A stretch of DNA of 64,000 bases from Liolophura sinensis (Eukaryota; Mollusca; Polyplacophora; Chitonida; Chitonidae), in assembly GCF_032854445.1 (NCBI RefSeq), contig NC_088302.1:58322237-58386236 (forward strand). Direction: 5' to 3'. Positions 44,972-55,241 of this stretch are shown here, in pieces. Under the pieces are notes generated by a model, which did not search any database, was not told the origin of the DNA, and saw only the letters and a list, made by a program, of their open reading frames with translations. Position numbers and translations under genes: made by a program. Positions within the stretch are counted from its first letter, which is position 1. Each line of letters opens with the position of its first letter.

Positions 44972-47698
44972 ATGTAAGTACTTTTAACAGTCTATTACCC
45001 TGAGTTCGAAAACTTGGGCGGAAATCCTTGCTTTTTTATATCAGCGGTGTTTTTGTACAACAATATTTAAACACTATTCATGGAACTATTGTTGTTGTTT
45101 TGCTTTTGTATTTAATATTTTGTGTCGTTGGTAAAATTTTGCAGTACCTGCAAGATCCTAACCTATAAATTAAACTTTTGTTTTCAAACGCAATTTCAGA
45201 CACCGAAATGGAAGTAATATAAGAGTTGAAAGGATGACAATCTTACAAGTGACTGAAGAAATTGTTCATTTAAAGTCGCCTATCACAACGAGATACAAAT
45301 CCAGAAGAATGAACAGTATCAGCCCCTGTCTTTGGTTCATGTCCAGTGCTTTATATTTACTGTTCACAGGGGTTCGCGCAAGTATTTGTTCATGTGCGTG
45401 TGTGTCCTCTGTATGGTTACATCGACCGCCCTTCAGCCCCGGCTTCCCTGTGCAGCTCAACTTTTTGGCTGTGGCCTCGACGTGGGCTTTGACTTCCAGA
45501 ATGACTGTTGTGAATGCTTAGAGTTTTTCCCGACAGACGAGAGCTTGAGTATAGACATACTCTGCGCGTAAGTTGAAATGCTGACGTACATCACTTGTGA
45601 ACAATGAAAGCCATTTCTGCCTTTACGGCTTCAAAATACCCACCTTTAAAGCAGACGCCATTTTACAAAGATCTTAGACATAGAAGCAGTAATGCTGTGT
45701 TTGTAACATGCACAAGAAACAGGCATTTAATGTCAATGATTTCCGATTTTGGACATGAAACCGAAATCAAATAGGCGCATCTCGGTAGCATAGGCTCTTC
45801 ATGGCTATGACTGCAGGCATCGTTCAAACATAACGATCATACTTATCTCAAGTTGAACCGAGCTATGACTTTACCATTGTGGTTGAGATCTCATCTACAT
45901 GTAATGTTTTGCACATGGATTTGACGGATGGTCATTCAGCGTATCCTCGAACCATTCTCAGCTGAAGCAAACTGATGGCTTTGTTTCAAAATTGTCTTAA
46001 TCCACCATGCTGTTAGATGGTCTGAGAAAGTAAATGCTGACTGGCAGATCTGGAGAAATGAATGATACTGCTCCATGTATATCTTTGTCTCTATAGCGCA
46101 CTAGAAGACACTCCATCCTGCTGCCCATGTGCGCAGACGGCACTTACCCAATCACCTCCAGAAAGAGATTGCTCGGATTGCCCGCAAGAGAAACTAGAGG
46201 ATCTGGTCGACATATTCGAAAAACTGGAGAAAATTGCTCGTCGTATTGCTCGTCTTGAAGAGAAGGGGGTGAGAATACTTCCCCTTACATTGCAAATGTA
46301 CGAATCGCACGAGGGCCACTTGCATAAAGTGATCGTTGGCTAAGTGGATTTTGTCTATCATGGCAACATATGTTTTGCCATGTGCCTCCATGGTTGTTAC
46401 AATCATCTTAGCCTACCATCACTTTGGTCAAGTGTCCTCTGAGGTATGTGTTCAGCACGAACTCGCCTTGATACATATGGTTAGTAGGTTTCCTGATGGT
46501 TACTGGTCATGGCTACAACTAGTCATGGTTACTACTGGCTGTGGTTACCACTGACTATGGTTGCTACTCAGTGTGGCTGCTACTGATTGTGGTTACTTCT
46601 GATCATGGCTACGACTTACTGTGGTTACTACTGGTTGCGGTTACTACTAGCTGTGGTTAATACTGATTGTGGGTCATCTTTACAACCAGCCATGGTTACT
46701 ATTAACTATCACTATAAATGATGCATAAAAGTAGGATTGTCTACCATTCAGTAAAACTGGCAAAATATAACAACATTTAAAACGACGATATTTTATATCA
46801 GGAAAAAGGGTATGACTACAATCCCAGAGCTGGCCTAGACCTCTCCCGGATGAACAACATAAGTGCCTCTCACGCTTAGGTCCTCCTTGTAGGTAACATG
46901 ACTCTGTCATTACTAAGGGCGTAGCTTTGCTGGATGTAATCTCCCGTTTGGACGCGGTGAACAGAATAAATGCCCCTTACGCTTAGTTCCTCCTTCTAGG
47001 TAACATAACTCTGTTTGGGGAAAGTGCGTAGCTTGGCAGGATGTCATCTCCCGTATGGGTCCCGGTGAACAGAATAAGAGCCCCTCACACTTAGGTCCTT
47101 CTTGTAGGTAACATAACTTTTTCTGGGGAGAATGTATAGCTTTATTGAATGTGATCTCCCGTGTGGGTCCGGTGAAGAGAATAAGTGCCCCCCACACTTA
47201 CGTGCTCCTTGTAGGTAGCATAACCATATCTGGGGTAAGGGCGTAGCTTTGCTGGATGTGATCTCCCGTGTGGGCCGGTGAGCAGAATAAGTGCCCCTCA
47301 CACTTTGGTCCGCCTACTGGGGTCTGGGTAAGGGCGTAACTGGGGTGGATGTGCAAAACTATGACATTTTAAAGATATAAAGATATTCTATACAAGCTAC
47401 ATGTACGGTAGTTTTCGAATATTCAGTAATATTTGTGTTTTTTCCCTTTTTGTCCTGATTCTTTTGTTATCATTCTCGTTTCGAGGGGATAACTGTTCCC
47501 AGGCTTTTTCATCAGAAGTATATAGTTATTTTTTTGTAACTATGCCACATCAATTTATTATATCACTTATAACATTATATATTTGCTGGCTATTTGTTTT
47601 GACAGAAACACGACCGTACTGACAGACTAAAGAAACGACGGGCAAGACTTGTGAAAAAAGGCGTCCGTCTCATTGATGAGCTAGAAAGAGAGTGCTAA
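44972..47698 (+). CDS. Predicted secreted cysteine-rich coiled-coil protein, four exons, unnamed
   Basis: Coding segments: 44972-44973 (AT), 45370-45567, 46097-46268 and 47606-47698. Junctions have donors GTAAGT, GTAAGT and GTGAGA, acceptors CACAG, TATAG and GACAG, and a frame that stays open across all joins to TAA at 47696-47698. The ATG is split AT|G by intron 1, in a good context (CAAAATGG). The 154-residue product starts MGSRKYLFMCVCVLCMVTST, a likely signal peptide with cleavage near residue 21-24. Residues 28-95 hold eleven Cys, including DCCEC, SCCPC and DCSDC; Cys154 is last. Residues 98-152 are charged with spaced Leu/Ile, a likely coiled coil, with a repeated RRxxRLxxKG-like motif at 115-124 and 135-143. 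I recognise no family. An additional exon in the 1.3-kb intron 3 cannot be excluded. Confidence 0.7.
46490..46695. repeat. Short minisatellite in intron 3 (about 18-21-bp units)
   Basis: Degenerate units of the form TGGTTACTACTGACTGTGG repeat about ten times. It lies inside intron 3 of the predicted secreted-protein gene. Confidence 0.8.
46855..47340. repeat. 107-bp minisatellite in intron 3, about 4.5 units
   Basis: The landmark AGAATAA recurs at 46963, 47071, 47178 and 47284, a spacing of 106-108 bp. Each unit also carries CTTGTAGGTAACATAACT and a GATCTCCCGTGTGGG block. Minus-strand open stretches of 76-94 codons across it have a matching period of about 36 residues and look like by-products. 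Confidence 0.88.
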
Positions 47699-47954
47699 CG
47701 TAAGTGATCCGGCGTAATGAGCGCTTTACCTATAATATTACAGACGTCCCGGAGTAATGGTTATCCACGGAAAATCACCACCTCATTTATAACTGGGTCA
47801 CTGTCAACCAAGATACAGCGGCAGAAGAACTCAAAAGATTTCTGCACTCAACTCGTATAGCAAAGAAAATCTTTTGATGGACGCAGAATCACAGGCACCA
47901 ACGTATAGATATATTGGGAGCCGTGGCGCACCGCTGAAACCGATCCAAGTTGAT

Positions 47955-48255
47955 TACAATGCGCCTCGTGGGTTTCGGTACGCCTTACATGTCCTGACGC
48001 CTCGTAGGTTTCGGTATGCTTGCATGTCTTGGGGTATCGCGAATTTCGGCACGCCTGCCATGCATTGGCGTCTCGTAGATTTTGGTACGCCTTGAATGTC
48101 TTGTTGCATTGTGGAATTCGGTGCGTTTTGCATGTCTAGGCACGTGGTTGATTTCGGTACGCCTTGCATGTTTTCGTGCCTCGTGGGTTTCTGCATGCAT
48201 AGCAAGTCTTGGCGCCTCATGGATATCGGTACGCCTTCCATGTCTTTGAGATAAC
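47955..48255. repeat. 36-bp minisatellite, about eight units
   Basis: The consensus is close to CGCCTCGTGGGTTTCGGTAC followed by GCCTTGCATGTCTTGG. Because 36 is a multiple of three, minus-strand frames stay open for about 110 codons with 12-residue periodicity. It begins about 260 bp after the stop codon of the predicted gene. Confidence 0.88.
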
Positions 48256-48482
48256 GCAGTTTGCGCAGTAATGAGGTTCCGTGTTCCAATCCTGATTTCA
48301 CTATTTCGCTTCAAGTGAGGATTGTCACACTCTCGTCGCCCTCTGTGCTGTACGTCTTAATTATATCGTCAACTTCTTGACGGAGATCGGTGGTTTGAAA
48401 CTGACATTCCATTTTCATTCACACATAAACATGACCGATGTCATAAAAGTGAAAACGCCTTTAGCACGGTGTTAAACACAAT

Positions 48483-48600
48483 TCATTAAAACAAGTGAGT
48501 CACACACAACTGGATCACACACAACAACTGAATCACTCTCAACAAATGAATCCCATTCAGCACATCAATCACACACAACAAACGAATCTCAAAAAAGAAG
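48483..48600. repeat. 18-bp tandem repeat
   Basis: Units resemble CACACACAACAAATGAAT. The plus strand reads as six-residue HTQQxN repeats followed by about 48 further residues to a stop at 48735-48737. No ATG precedes the repeat in that frame, so I do not call a gene. Confidence 0.7.
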
Positions 48601-48739
48601 CCGGTGGCTCCAAGGTGCCCTTGCCACACCGTTCACTGTACGACCCCTACAAGAATCACCAAGCCATCCACGCCTTCATGTTCATGCCCACCCTCCTCAG
48701 ATTGCAGGATGTTGAAGATAAACAACATGCAAACTAGGA

Positions 48740-49394
48740 AATTGTGTTGAGTATTTTAGTTGGAAGTCACTGAAATTCACCAGAACAAGTGAATCGAAAT
48801 TACTTGAGAGTGCTAAACTGGTTGTCATTTATATACGTTTATATTTTGACTACACTTAGGTTCACAAGAAACCCATTATACCCTTTTAATCCATATGAAA
48901 ATTGATAATTCGTCCTAAGGAACCGCATGGTTTGCCATTTCGTTTAAGAGAGAAAAATATAAACAAAATCATCTGAGGTAGATCTTCAGTTTGTTACTTT
49001 TCCTTTCTAACTGTGTTAATTTAAAATGCCATTATCAAACCACGCCTCAAAAACGTTTCAGATTTAGCTGTTGCCAAAAACACCAGGCCAGAAATATGCT
49101 ACGCCTGGCTGTGTAATTTCAACATTTTTCTTTATTTTCTAATTTTCCAGACTGACGTGGGTCTTTCAACACAAAAACAGAATACGTGACTATGGGCGAA
49201 AGCTGGAGCCACAGAAATTAGCCTAATAGATAGCTTTATGTCATGTCTGACATACACATTGGTATATTGATAGTGAATACAGCAATGCATTAAATTGGGC
49301 CAGGCGCACTTAAAATAAAAAAAATATGTTCAAGCTCTTTTATTTTATATTCAGTTTTTTTATTTATTTGATTTACGCTCACAAATCATTTTGT
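48740..49394. other. No feature recognised
   Basis: AT-rich spacer with poly-A and poly-T patches, no open frame over about 60 codons and no recognised repeat before the SINE1 fragment at 49395. Confidence 0.5.
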
Positions 49395-49560
49395 TCATGC
49401 TGGTTTCCGGCTATCTGCCGATAGTCGTGGGTTTCCTCCCACTATAATGCTGGCCGCCTTCGCGTAAATGAAATACTCTTGATTATATATTTATATATTT
49501 ATCAAAAGAAATATTCATTACTACGACGTAAAACAACAATCAAATAAATAAATAAATCAA
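49395..49560 (+). mobile_element. SINE1 fragment, 5'-truncated
   Basis: It matches the body and tail of SINE1 (CATGCTGGTTTCCGGC, GATAGTCGTGGGTTTCC, CATAATGCTGGCCGCC, then TACGACGTAAAACAACAATCAA). It is interrupted by about 40 bp of AT-rich sequence with ATATATTTATATATTTAT before the end. The tRNA-like head is missing. Confidence 0.75.
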
Positions 49561-49762
49561 ACACATATATATGTAGGAAAAAAATAAACGCCTTCTCAAC
49601 TTCTGTTACATTTTGTTACATTCCAACTGCATTTTCAAACCTCGTGATATTTTCAGGGAACATATTCCTTAAAAACAACATGAAGTTTGATCCATGAAAA
49701 TGACATGAAGTTTGAAACTGCAGTTTAATACATGTATGACAGAAAGTAGCTATATTTCAACC

Positions 49763-50018
49763 AGTGGCCTGCGTGGCTCATTCGGTTAGAGCGCTAGCGC
49801 AGCGTAATGACCCAGGAGCCTCTCACCAATGCGGTCGCTGTGAGTTAAAGTCCAGCTCATGCTGGCTTCCTCTCCGGCCGTACGTGGGAAGGTCTGCCAG
49901 CAACCTGAGGATGGTCGTGGGTTCCACCCCCCTGGGTTTCCTCCCACCATAATGCTGGCCGCCGTCGTATAAATGAAACATTCTTGAGTACGGCATAAAA
50001 CACTAATCAAATAATCAA
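49763..50018 (+). mobile_element. SINE1, tRNA-headed SINE, copy 2
   Basis: It has the same head (GTGGCTCATTCGGTTAGAGC), body and tail (TTCTTGAGTACGGCATAAAA) as 9897-10163. Its tail abuts the 3' UTR of the fourth family A copy at about 50020. Possible imperfect target duplications flank it (ATATTTCAACC left, ATATTTGAGCC right); they resemble ATATTTCAGCC of the family A 3' UTR, so it may have inserted into that UTR. Confidence 0.85.
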
Positions 50019-50239
50019 ATATTTGAGCCATGTCGTGATGGGAAGAGGTGAAAACGCGAGCCGGTTGAGGTTTTTGGTATGGAAATGAGAACATCAAAAA
50101 CGCAACAAAAATATTCGGACATGTTTAAAATCAGATAAAAACAAAGCGAAACAGATAAAACTCGAAAACCATTACATTTTAAAAAATAGTTTATCTAAAA
50201 TACTGTATACGTATTTTTACATGTATATAATTAAAATTT

Positions 50240-51282
50240 CTATCTGATAATAAAGGCCACCGGCCGTCAAATAATTCATGACAACATCGCCATCGATACT
50301 GTCAAACAAATCATATATAGGGTTGACTGTGTATATTATTTGCCGAACATGGGCAAAGTCCACAGAGTCAACCACGATATGTTTGATGCTGTATTAAGCA
50401 TCACATTCAACACACTCGCGAGCACTACTACCATCCAGGATAAAATTGTGTGTTAGACAAGAATGCCCAACACAGCACCTGGTTAAAACGACTTGGTCTC
50501 TTGGAGACATGCGACGAGTATAAGAATTATAGCCAATGTCAGGATGAATAGCATGCAGTTTATTATGGATCTTATTAAGTCCCATTCATCCTGCCAAATG
50601 CGACGAATATATTTAAGAATGTTAGATTACAAATCAGTGTATGGGATTTTAACTTTTAATATGGATTTATTCAGGCAAGCCTTCCTGTCCACGATTGTGT
50701 TTCCATGGATAACAATAAGACTTGGTATCCAACAGAATGTATCTCGACCTTTTTAAATTAGTTTTGTATGGAAGGCTAATATTTCAAGTATCAGCGGATT
50801 TTGAAATTTATTATGCTGTATTTCCAAAAGAGAGCGATTCAGTGCATATTATTGGCTCCTGGGCACGCCCAGAAGAAACATATGATAAAGCCAGGAGTAT
50901 AACATTGGCCTCGGCAGAAAAGATTGAAGATGAGGTTAGAAGACGAAGAGAAAAGACTCGCTGCTCTACGACAACCTCAGCCGCAACCCTGGCCCCATCC
51001 TTTGACCCGTGAGTGTATAAAATTTCATAATCGATTTAATTAGCCTTAATTTCAGAAAAACCCTGCTGACTTATAACAGGATTTGTATTGGATTTTTTAT
51101 ATTTACGTAGAACGAATATCTATTTAGGATGTGAAAGAAGTCAGGGAGGAGATCCGGAAAAGATACCGGAGCTATTTCCTCTAGCTTGAGGTTAGCTTCC
51201 ACCATATGGTCCCGTGTACAAAGACTAAACGAAGGGATTTTATTGGGACATTTATTAAATTTATCTACATGTGATGGATTGA
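50240..51282 (-). pseudogene. A4 ORF2 C-terminal remnant (thumb, RNase H, Cys/His end)
   Basis: Minus-strand fragments match the end of family A ORF2: a thumb region with NPSHVDKFNKCPNKIPSF near 51280-51230, an RNase H remnant around 51010-50880, and the segment with RDQVVLTRCCVGHSCLTHNF near 50510-50450. Frameshifts separate the blocks. The left end passes into the 3' UTR near 50240. Confidence 0.7.
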
Positions 51283-52562
51283 ATATAAGCGTTATGTCCG
51301 ACATAACCATTCGTAGTCCGTAAAGGGCGTTTCAAGTCGATAATCGCAAGATCCACTTCCAAAACAACGTTTAACACTAGCTCCCAAAGACAAAGGTATG
51401 TCAGAAATGATACAAATAGGAAATAAAGCCGGTAACACACAAGAGAGAAGCGGTCATCAGTTTTCAATGATGCTGGGCAATCAGCAGATATTCCAGGCAT
51501 GAATTCCATATCAAAGTTCAAATTCGTAGTTCAAGAATGAGTTACAGGTCAAGTAACAAGTCAACAAGGTATCCCAGTCGCGCTTTGATTGCAACTCTTC
51601 ATCACGGCATCCTGCAGATGTAATGAGCATGGCTGCCTTTACGGCCCCTAACCCCAGATTAAGCGGTATTAGATACAGTTCGAAAATGACGAGTGTTGCA
51701 GACCTTCACGGAACAGATTGTGATTCAAAATTAACGGACGATTACGTCTTTCCCGTTAATATGTAAGGATCTCATACTACAAGAGGCGCCATCTGTGATG
51801 TTACACATGACATGCTGGTGTACAAGATAGACGGTTGCACTGGGTATCCAGCGCCATCTATGTTGTTAAATACTATGTACGCGATAGATCTGTACATAAG
51901 GATAACAGCGCCGTCTATGTGGTTAATCACAATGCAGATCGCCAGAGATTCTGAACGCTCTGTCCATACCTGCCAACGGCAGCGTTATACTCATGGTAAA
52001 ATTTGAGAAACTTAGAGTGAAGGCGTTTGATGGAGTATCCTTGACAAACTAGTTTTTGAACTAACAACTTGTGACGCAGATTAAAGTCATCACAATTAAC
52101 GCAAAATTTGACAAATCCTACAAGGCGAGATATGTATACGCCATATGCAGGACCCTTTAGTATATTGCTATCCAAATAAGGATAATATACAATATCAAAA
52201 TTGAAATTATCCCTTTTGTCGTAAAGGCGGCGTGAAAGTAGACCTTGTCCGTCTTTGTACAGATATAGATCCAAGTAAAATGTACCATCAGGACTATCTA
52301 TTGTCTCCTTTAAGTCCAATGAAGGCGGATAGATTTCCGTCACCGCTTCAGCAAAATGGGGGTTATTTAACGCCAGTAGATCATCAATATACCGCTTGGT
52401 GAATAAAAAGGATCGAGTTTTAAAGATATTACTTTTAAGCAATTTCTACATATAGTCGTATTCATATGAAAACAGGTATAGGTCTGCCAAAAGAGGCGCA
52501 CAATTGGTACCCATTGGAATACCTATGCACTGTTGGTAAATGGTATCTTCGAATTTCACATA

Positions 52563-54109
52563 AACTACCGGGCAAAAGAAACGTATAACCTTGTTCAGCA
52601 CCACAAGAAAGAGAAAGAAAGACAGACAGTATCAACATGATAAGCATTATATTGCAATAAACCATTTTCCAAGTTCTGTTCAAAAATTCAAAGTAATATA
52701 GATATTACACTTGCTGTCAGGCCGAGTAAAGAAAGCATGGGGTAAATCTGAAAAATTACACAAATGCAAGTAAAGGGACTCCTTTAAAAAGGTGTACCTA
52801 ACGTCCTATCATGTCATAAGACAGATCGTTAGTACCATGTGTGAGCACCCATTGCATCAATTAAAGCCAAAATACGTCTCCTCATGGAAGTCGTCAGCCG
52901 CCGGACGACGTCATCAGGAATTCTGTCCCACTCCTCAAATAAAGCCTGTTCGAGCTGTTGCCTGTTTTGTGGGGGAGGGACGCGTTGTCTCAGACGTCGA
53001 TCAAGATGATCCCACAGATGCTCTAAGGGATTCATGTCTGGCGATCGTGCTGGCCAAGGCAGTACGTTGACATCAACGGTGTCCAGATAATTTAGTACAA
53101 CTCTGGCGGTATGAGGTCGTGCATTGTCCTGCTGCAAAAGGATACCCCTTTGCTGTTGATGCACGAATGGCACCACAACAGGTTCCAATATTTCATCTCG
53201 GTATCTTTGGCCAGTCAGATTTCCCTGGATCATGACCAATCTTGTTCTCACCTGTCCACAAATTCCGCCCCATACAAGCACCCCACCAGCACCAAAAGGG
53301 TGGACATTCTGAATGCAGTTTTATGCCAATCGCTCTCCCCTGCGTCAATACACACGAATTCGACCATCATTTCTGAAGAGGTTATATCGGCTTTCATCAG
53401 TGAACAGCACCCTTTCCCAGTCTCGTCGCTGCCATCGACGTACAACTCTTGCCCAACGCAGCCTGTTTTGACGGTGTAGAGGAGGCAATGCTATTCCACG
53501 GAAGGGGCGATAGGCTCTGATACCACTCACGCGGAGTCGTCGTAAGACTGTGCGTCTGCTGATGGGGTGTCCCAATGCCGTTTCCGCCGTTGACGTCTCC
53601 GTCACAAACCGGTTACCCAGGTGGATTGTGCGGATGTACCGGTCTTCGCCAGGCGTTGTAACACTTGGCCTGCCCGATCTTTGACGATCTTGTGTCCTGC
53701 CTGTTAGGCTGTAACGACCCAACAGTCTGCTGATGGTGGCTTGACTGCAATTGAATGTTCTGGCAATGTGGTGTTGGCTGGCCCCCATGTGGGACATACC
53801 AGTGGCTCTATCACGTTTTGCTTGTCTCGGCATCTCTTAGATGTTTTTTATGGTATTGCACCCTTACCATGTGCTACATCGATATTTATACGGCGGTCAT
53901 TATCGAGAATTTTCAACAGGGCCCGAAACTCTGTTTTTCCGATGTTTCATGATGTCTTACATCAATTTCAATGAATCTCGTTAAAAAGTGACGTGTACAT
54001 AGGGTGCTTATGTGCAAACGTATTCGCACAACGTTCAAACTTATTCAACTTATATTTCCATAGAAAAAAACTACATTTAAAAGTTATACGTTTCTTTTGC
54101 CCGATAGTT
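52563..54109 (-). mobile_element. Tc1-like DNA transposon T3
   Basis: A 1.55-kb element with inverted ends AACTACCGGGCAAAAGAAAC at the left and GTTTCTTTTGCCCGATAGTT at the right, and TA duplications at 52561-52562 and 54110-54111. Its ends share a core with T2. The insertion is in the Tyr codon before VKFEDT in the Penelope-like RT; removing the element restores an unbroken frame. Confidence 0.93.
52829..53833 (-). pseudogene. T3 Tc1-type transposase (two in-frame stops)
   Basis: A single frame of 335 codons from ATG 53833 (MPRQAKRDRATGMSHMG) to the stop at 52829. It contains the helix-turn-helix region HHIARTFNCSQATISRLLGR, the GRPS variant of the GRPR motif, LFTDESRYN with the first catalytic D, LVWGGICGQ, QQDNARPHTA with the second D, and NPLEHLWDHL with the E, 34 residues further (DD34E). 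The only visible lesions are two stops in a 63-bp stretch (TGA at 53345-53347 and TAA about 30 bp on) between IRVY and the NCIQNVHPFG region. The length is normal for Tc1. Confidence 0.92.
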
Positions 54110-54225
54110 TAGATGTTATTAACGAGAAATTCAAGTAATTCAATAAATAATGTAACATCCCATGAGTGGTAACCATTATAAATAGTAGAATTAAAGAAAG
54201 CCTTATTGCTTCTAAACATATTAAT

Positions 54226-54885
54226 GTTTTTGCTAGGCTATTTATTTTTATGCTTAACAATGTAGGCGATAATATACTGCCCTAACACCCATTTCCTGCT
54301 CATAAGAGTGAAAGTGGGCCTAACCCGTACTTTAAGGTGACGATCAGATAAAAATTCTGGTATGAACATTGGTAATGGGCCTTTAAGGCCCATATCAGCA
54401 AGGTCTTTTAACATTCCATATTTTCATGTGGTGTCGATAAAACTATCGTACTTTATTGATAAATCCATTCGGTGTAAAGGTTTCAAATCGGACAAGGTGA
54501 TCCATAGTAGATCTACCTTGCCGAAAACCATACTGTATATTAGAAAGTAACTTGTTGGTTTCTAAAAACCGAACAAGTATATCATTTATCATGCGTTCCA
54601 TAGTCTTACAGATACAGCTGGAAAGAACTATGGGACGGTAATTAGAGAAATCAGTATGATCCCTACCCGGTTTTGGAACCGGGATAATACACACCTCTCT
54701 CCATAAGGGTGGGAAATTACCAGTTATCCAAATATCCTTAAGCAAGTCCAACAGAGTCGCAATTGGCTCAGGTGGTGTATGGTTTAGAAACATATAATAT
54801 ACGTTATCAGGACCGCATGCAGTATCGTGTACCTTTTATAATGCAATTTAAGTTCATCGATAGTGAAAGGGCGATTATAATCTTC
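54226..54885 (-). pseudogene. A4 RT remnant between two insertions
   Basis: The minus strand gives SSWREVCIIPVPKPGRDHTD-type sequence near 54700, LSSCICKTMERMINDILVRF near 54610, QYGFRQGRSTMDHLVRFETF near 54510, and decayed PQGS and LFSIKIN regions near 54290-54230. It is the RT fingers and palm of family A. Frameshifts lie near 54470 and 54330. The Harbinger element cuts it at 54886. Confidence 0.75.
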
Positions 54886-54969
54886 TAAGGGCCGAATTCA
54901 TAAAAGTCGTTTAAGGTGTGTGCAGTTAAAATGCGCTTATCTTTTACAGGGAGGATAAAACAATATCGT

Positions 54970-55041
54970 CCGCGGACAGCTAAACGACTGTCAAAACGAT
55001 AAGTCAGGAGCTTTGATGATCGTCCGTTTAGCTGTCCGCGG
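54970..55041. repeat. Subterminal inverted repeat of the Harbinger element
   Basis: CCGCGGACAGCTAAACGAC and GTCCGTTTAGCTGTCCGCGG are near-perfect inverted arms about 35 bp apart. It lies about 80 bp from the left terminus, where transposase or Myb-like protein binding would be plausible. Confidence 0.6.
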
Positions 55042-55241
55042 ATTACTTGTGAATGAATGCCTGTCGTCTCATTGTTCGGTACGGTATGCGTGGTGTAAGA
55101 CGTCATAAAAGTAAATATAATACAAATAGATAGCGGGAATGAAAGATACTCAAACAGCGCCAACAGTGTGATGTTTGAAATATGGTCACACTAAAACGAC
55201 GATACCACGCTGAATGTACTGTGCATTTCCAATTCATCCAA

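Larger units (their letters stand above)
51283..54225 (-). mobile_element. Penelope-like retroelement inserted in A4, split by T3
   Basis: About 1.4 kb of retroelement sequence once T3 (52563-54109) is removed. It carries part of an RT gene reading leftward and a 3' region of about 640 bp. Its terminal base run ATATAAGCG at 51283 is the same as that of the 115-bp fragment at 5241 in B1, which fixes this end independently. The other end at about 54225 stops within the RT, so the copy is 5'-truncated. Placement among Penelope-like elements is inferred from RT motifs and is less certain than for the other elements. Confidence 0.6.
51927..54225 (-). pseudogene. Penelope-like reverse transcriptase, 5'-truncated, split by T3
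   Basis: Before the interruption (54225-54112) the frame includes FNSTIYNGYHSWDV and ends at LLEFLVNNIY. After T3 (52560 downward) it continues VKFEDTIYQQCIGIPMGTNC, where GIPMGTNCAP is the template-grip motif. A TAG stands near 52450, then KRYIDDLLALNNP near 52395 gives the catalytic YIDD, followed by LYDKRDNFNF near 52230, GPAYGVYISRLVGF near 52150 and a C-terminus to 51927. The order and motifs resemble a group of Penelope-related RTs found in aquatic invertebrates and fish. The N-terminal half is missing. Confidence 0.65.

Noticed and set aside
45234-45521. A 95-codon frame overlapping exon 2 of the predicted secreted gene
   Set aside because: It spans the inferred intron 1/exon 2 boundary in a different frame. 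The signal peptide, splice phases and continued frame support the other reading.
46913-47301. Minus-strand ORFs over the 107-bp minisatellite
   Set aside because: They have the repeat period, no domain, and lie inside an intron of the plus-strand gene.
47954-48314. Minus-strand ORFs with 12-residue repeats over the 36-bp minisatellite
   Set aside because: The period is a multiple of three, so frames stay open by chance. Two frames are open at once.
48495-48737. A possible small repeat protein (HTQQxN repeats)
   Set aside because: No ATG precedes the repeat, there is no signal or domain, and the open stretch is explained by the 18-bp repeat.
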